Assembly: GCA_002404095.1 (NCBI GenBank)
Contig: DHJA01000148.1
Coordinates: 6,774 to 15,485 of the forward strand
Length of the DNA stretch: 8,712 nt
Source: Planctomycetaceae bacterium UBA4732
GTDB taxonomy: Bacteria > Planctomycetota > Planctomycetia > Gemmatales > Gemmataceae
Direction: 5' to 3'
In this document: positions 6,130 to 8,712 of the stretch, one piece after another
Position numbering within the stretch: position 1 is the first letter of the stretch
Layout: every line of letters starts with the position of its first letter
Program-made: the position numbers and the translations under genes
The notes under the pieces: generated by a model
Database searches by the model: none
Seen by the model: only the letters and a program-made list of their open reading frames with translations
What the model was told of the DNA's origin: nothing

Positions 6130-8154
6130 TTAACCCATCGCCGCATGTCGCGCCGCGACGCAGGCCGGGCACATGCACAGCGGCATGAACGGCTCGTGGG
6201 GGAACTGCGGGGTCGCTGCGACTTTCGTCGCGGCCGCGGTCGATGAGTCATGGCTAACGGCGTCTTGCAACAGCGCCGCCCGTTGCGGCGTATCGGGCTT
6301 CGGCGTAACGGGAGCGGCATTGGTCGGGGCCGCGGCCGCGGTGGTTCTGGTCCAGCCATTATGAGCGTACATCCAAAACGTATGGTCGCTGGCCAAAACG
6401 AACGCGTCCGGCGAGCCGGAGGCGTCGGCCCCGGCGTTGACGGAAAGGATGGTGCCGGTAGGCGACAGTTCTCGCCAGCCGGCGTTGGCATAGAGCCATA
6501 GGGAGGAATCGCTGGCCAGAGCGAAGACCTCGTCGCCTGGCGCGGCGGCAAGGGCGTTGATGGTGTTCGCCGGAGAAAGAATGGCCCAGCCTCCGCCCGG
6601 ACTGTGCTTCCACAACGAGTGGTCCGACGCGAGGACGAAGACCACGTCGCCCGTGCTGGCGGACAGGGTGTTGATGGTGCCCCCCGGTGAAAGAATGGCC
6701 CAACCTCCGGCCGGACTATGGACCCACAAGGAATGGTCGGACGCCAGGACGAAGACCACGTCGTCGTTGCTGGCGGACAGGGCGTTGATGGTGCCCGCTG
6801 GTGAAAGTATTGCCCAGGCGCCCTGACGGTAGACCCACAAGGAGTTGTCGGTGGCAAGGGCGAACACCTCGGCGCGGCCGGTGGCGTCGGTACTCACACT
6901 GATTGCCAGAATGGTCCCGGCCGGGGACAGCAGGCGCCAGTTGCCGGCGGCGTCCTGCGCATACAAAGCCTGGTCGGCCGTCCGGGTGAACGTCGCCGCC
7001 TGAGTGAAGGCGGCTGTCGTCGTTCCGGACGTCCCCTGAGGGACTAGGCCGGTTAGAGTATACTGGCCGACGTCGCCGTGACCGCCGTGGCTGCGTACGA
7101 CCACGTAGTATTTGCCCGCGGCGAGGGTGGCAGAGACCGAGGCGCCCAGCGCCGTGGGGCTGTCGCCGACCGCGACGATGCCGGCGGCGGACCACAACTC
7201 CAGGCGCGCGTGCAGCGTCGGGCCAACCGCGGCCGTGGCGACCGTGAAGCTGGCCGCGCCGCCCGTAGTGGTGAAGGTGAAATAGTCGGCGCTGGTCGGC
7301 GCGTCGATTACTCCCGCTTGGCCGATCTGTACGTTGCTGAGGGTCAGCGGCGTGGCCGTCTGTTCGGCCTGGCCGTAGTAGTCCGGTCGATAGCCGAAAC
7401 CGTTGTCGGCGCCGGCGATGACCGCCTCGTCGTCCTGGATGGCGGCGCCGTGACCCGTGTCGGCGGGGCCGACCCACCACAGGGCGCGCGTCGCGTAATA
7501 GGCCAGACCCATGAGCGGCGCCGAGGCGCTGTCGCCGGGGTTGTATTCCTGAAGGACGTTGCCGGCGGCGTCGAACGTACTCTGGTGGTTCAATCCGAAG
7601 GCGTGGCCGGCCTCGTGGGCGGCTGCGATGGCGATGTATTGGGCGACGCCGGCGGTGCCGTCCACGAAGACGTGAGAGACGTTAGGCAGCGAAGGGTTGG
7701 CGAAGGCGCCGACGTAACTGATGCCGCCCGCGGCGGAATGGAACCAATCATTGTAGGAGCCGCCGATGGCGACGATTTGCGTCCGGCCGTGGCTCAAGTC
7801 GGCCGGCGCCGAGGTGGTTACGTTGATATTGAAGGGAGAATAAGTCTCCGCGACGCGCTGGAACACTTCGTTGATCACCGCGACCTCATGGGCGCTGAAG
7901 CCGGACCCGTCGCCGTCGAGACGGAACTGCGGGGTGCTGACGTTACTGTAGGCGCCCCAGGTCGGCTCGTACAAGCCGCTGAAATCGAGGTAGAGCGTGG
8001 AGGGCGCCCCGGGGTTGCTGTTGAGGATGGGCAGGGGCGAGCCGGACAAAAGACAGCGGTCTTCGAGTTGTTCCAACTGGAATCGGGTGCGGCGCCGTTT
8101 CGGGCGGGTGTCGCCCTGGAGCCACGTTGTCAGTCTACGAAGGAATCCTTGCAT
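6130..8154 (-). CDS. Secreted LEPR-XLL metzincin-like metalloprotease with PPC-like and propeller repeats
   Basis: The predicted protein has 674 residues from the ATG at 8154, which has GGAG six bases upstream. Residues 1-38 form a basic leader ending in LEQLEDRCLLSG (27-38), the planctomycete N-terminal export-type signature. The peptidase domain (about 52-260) holds the zinc motif HEAGHAFGLNH, with ligands H180, H184 and H190 and catalytic E181. A likely Met-turn, APLMG, has M215. This is metzincin-like, so it should cut proteins outside the cytoplasm. About 267-372 looks like a pre-peptidase C-terminal (PPC-like) beta domain (DYFTFTT ... YYVVVRSHG ... YTLTGL). About 391-605 holds six propeller-like repeats. 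The tail (about 606-674) is low in complexity and ends in CMCPACVAARHAAMG. Zinc protease and export motif are confident; the PPC and propeller calls are by pattern. No inhibitor or partner gene is adjacent. Confidence 0.9.
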   Translation of the reverse strand: MQGFLRRLTTWLQGDTRPKRRRTRFQLEQLEDRCLLSGSPLPILNSNPGAPSTLYLDFSGLYEPTWGAYSNVSTPQFRLDGDGSGFSAHEVAVINEVFQRVAETYSPFNINVTTSAPADLSHGRTQIVAIGGSYNDWFHSAAGGISYVGAFANPSLPNVSHVFVDGTAGVAQYIAIAAAHEAGHAFGLNHQSTFDAAGNVLQEYNPGDSASAPLMGLAYYATRALWWVGPADTGHGAAIQDDEAVIAGADNGFGYRPDYYGQAEQTATPLTLSNVQIGQAGVIDAPTSADYFTFTTTGGAASFTVATAAVGPTLHARLELWSAAGIVAVGDSPTALGASVSATLAAGKYYVVVRSHGGHGDVGQYTLTGLVPQGTSGTTTAAFTQAATFTRTADQALYAQDAAGNWRLLSPAGTILAISVSTDATGRAEVFALATDNSLWVYRQGAWAILSPAGTINALSASNDDVVFVLASDHSLWVHSPAGGWAILSPGGTINTLSASTGDVVFVLASDHSLWKHSPGGGWAILSPANTINALAAAPGDEVFALASDSSLWLYANAGWRELSPTGTILSVNAGADASGSPDAFVLASDHTFWMYAHNGWTRTTAAAAPTNAAPVTPKPDTPQRAALLQDAVSHDSSTAAATKVAATPQFPHEPFMPLCMCPACVAARHAAMG
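6340..6984 (-). repeat. Six propeller-like repeats inside the protease
   Basis: Each unit has a core like VFVLASDHSLWKHSP then GGWAILSPAGTIN. Six blade-type LW/LY motifs are seen: QALYAQ, NSLWVY, HSLWVH, HSLWKH, SSLWLY and HTFWMY. The middle units are very alike in DNA, with an exact 114-bp (38-codon) period between the positions 6551, 6665 and 6779; the outer units are longer and more diverged. The pattern resembles tectonin or tachylectin type beta-propellers, which often bind sugars or surface polymers. Six units would suit a closed propeller. Function is inferred from pattern only. Confidence 0.75.
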
Positions 8155-8160
8155 GAGAGA

Positions 8161-8164
8161 CTCC
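8161..8164 (-). promoter_or_regulatory. Ribosome binding site of the protease
   Basis: GGAG on the minus strand, six bases before the ATG at 8154. It supports this start over an in-frame ATG at 8184 and a TTG at 8268, neither of which has a clear site. It also puts the export signature at residue 27, near the N-terminus. Confidence 0.6.
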
Positions 8165-8542
8165 GACGCGGCGCGGCGTCGCATCTCTTGCGCGGCTGGT
8201 GGCGCAAGGAGAGCGTCTTCCTTCGCTAGGAAAGCGAGAGGTAAGGATCGGCCGTCCGCCGAGGACAAGGTTGAATCCTATGGGGTAAACATATCGGCGC
8301 GGCCCCCCAACGGGGAGCGCCGTGCGAATCATTCGCGCAAGAAAGCGCGATGCGGTATGAGGCGCGTCGGCGGGGCGGTGAGGAGCCGTCCGCCGGCGTA
8401 CGTACACGCCGACCTTCGCGGATCGTTTACAGGGGTGACGCCTGACGGGGGTGGCGACAGTCTCTGTCCAAATCGCGCGGCCGGGGGGGGAGGGGAAGCG
8501 CCGGGGGAGGCGCCGCGTTCAGGCCGTGCTGCGATTGCCAAA

Positions 8543-8571
8543 ACCTTATGCCGTGGAGCGGCGCTTGTCAA
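8543..8571 (-). promoter_or_regulatory. Candidate promoter for the protease gene
   Basis: On the minus strand a perfect TTGACA (8566-8571) is followed after 17 bp by TAAGGT (8543-8548, three of six matches). A start near 8536 would give an unusually long leader of about 380 nt before the ATG at 8154. The -35 and spacing are good and the -10 is poor. Confidence 0.35.
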
Positions 8572-8599
8572 ATCGAGGCCGTGCGAAGAATGGCACTTA

Positions 8600-8646
8600 G
8601 TTTGTCCCATAAGTCTTATAAGACCTATAGGACTTATGGGACAAAC
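8600..8646. repeat. Nested AT-richer palindrome
   Basis: GTTTGTCCCATAAGTC (8600-8615) and its exact reverse complement (8631-8646) form 16-bp arms around a 15-bp centre. Smaller palindromes are nested inside: GTCTTATAAGAC (8613-8624) and CCTATAGG (8624-8631). The steps ATAAG, ATAGG and ATGGG repeat about every 9-10 bases. It is clearly less GC-rich than its surroundings. It may be a repetitive intergenic element or a hairpin; no T-run supports a terminator. Confidence 0.75.
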
Positions 8647-8675
8647 GGAGACGCTACTGAGCGAAGCGGAAGGGA

Positions 8676-8712
8676 GAGAATTCGTTTAGCCGCGACCCGA
8701 TAGGGGAGCGCG
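8676..8712. repeat. Dispersed repeat, copy 3 (cut by window end)
   Basis: GAGAATTCG (8676-8684) followed by TTTAGCCGCGAC (8685-8696) and then GGGGAGCGCG matches the order seen at 4512-4548. Here the inner stem would be CCC-GATA-GGG instead of ACGCGC/GCGCGT, so the loop region differs while the outer part is kept. Confidence 0.7.

Larger units (their letters stand above)
8155..8712. other. Gene-free upstream region of the protease
   Basis: This 558-bp stretch has no convincing gene. Open frames crossing it have arginine- and proline-rich, patternless translations. It holds a promoter candidate (8543-8571), a G-rich tract on the + strand (8483-8507, runs of 8, 4 and 5 G), a small dyad GCGAAT-C-ATTCGC (8324-8336), a nested palindrome (8600-8646) and a cut copy of the dispersed repeat (from 8676). 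Confidence 0.6.

Noticed and set aside
7078..8229. Long + strand open frame (383 codons) opposite the protease
   Set aside because: It lies fully antisense to a gene with clear protease motifs. Its translation is rich in Arg, Gly and Val with no recognisable domain, which is typical of antisense frames in GC-rich DNA.
8152..8268. Longer protease start at TTG 8268 or ATG 8184
   Set aside because: Neither has a clear ribosome binding site, and the added residues do not look like a signal peptide. The ATG at 8154 has GGAG six bases before it and puts the export motif near the N-terminus.
8329..8610. Minus-strand frame of 93 codons upstream of the protease
   Set aside because: No ribosome binding site or recognisable pattern. 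It crosses the promoter candidate, and its proline and alanine runs come from the G-rich tract.
7997..8689. + strand frame covering the upstream region of the protease
   Set aside because: It starts inside the protease coding region on the opposite strand and runs through the promoter candidate and palindrome; the translation is low in complexity and basic.

Overview
The window looks like chromosomal DNA of a Planctomycetota bacterium, most likely a Gemmatales-type lineage. The strongest clue is the secreted metalloprotease at 6130-8154: it carries the planctomycete N-terminal signature LEQLEDRCLLSG (the LEPR-XLL type motif). Supporting clues are GC-rich DNA, a DUF4129/DUF4350/MoxR cluster, a very cysteine-rich small secreted protein, a LuxR-type response regulator with no partner kinase, and intergenic spaces filled with GC-rich palindromic repeats. 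The lineage call below phylum level is an inference.

Layout. 1-40: window edge with a short direct repeat. 40-528 (-): DinB-family metal-binding protein. 529-694: divergent intergenic space with a perfect 48-bp palindrome and a good sigma-70-like promoter for the + strand. 695-4507 (+): a tight three-gene operon (DUF4129 membrane protein, DUF4350 membrane protein, MoxR AAA+ ATPase) with a 4-bp ATGA overlap and then a 13-bp gap. 4508-4614: a copy of the dispersed palindromic repeat. 4615-5259 (+): NarL/FixJ-type response regulator, followed by a small dyad and a strong intrinsic terminator (5316-5378). 5386-5781 (-): 131-residue secreted protein with 19 cysteines. 5782-6129: no gene, but two kinds of GC-rich hairpin clusters. 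6130-8154 (-): 674-residue secreted metzincin-like metalloprotease with a PPC-like domain, six propeller-like repeats and a CxCxxC tail. 8155-8712: no convincing gene; a promoter candidate, a G-rich tract, a nested palindrome and a truncated copy of the dispersed repeat.

How the genes relate. The DUF4129-DUF4350-MoxR genes are almost certainly co-transcribed and probably form a membrane-associated MoxR chaperone system acting in the periplasm or cell envelope. The DUF58 gene that usually follows MoxR in such clusters is not next to it here. The response regulator, the Cys-rich protein and the protease show no clear functional link to that operon or to one another, beyond the last two both being exported.

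I see no defence system, CRISPR array, integrase, transposase, tRNA or rRNA. The most interesting material is the protease architecture, the cysteine ladder protein and the dispersed repeat family that sits at three intergenic positions.
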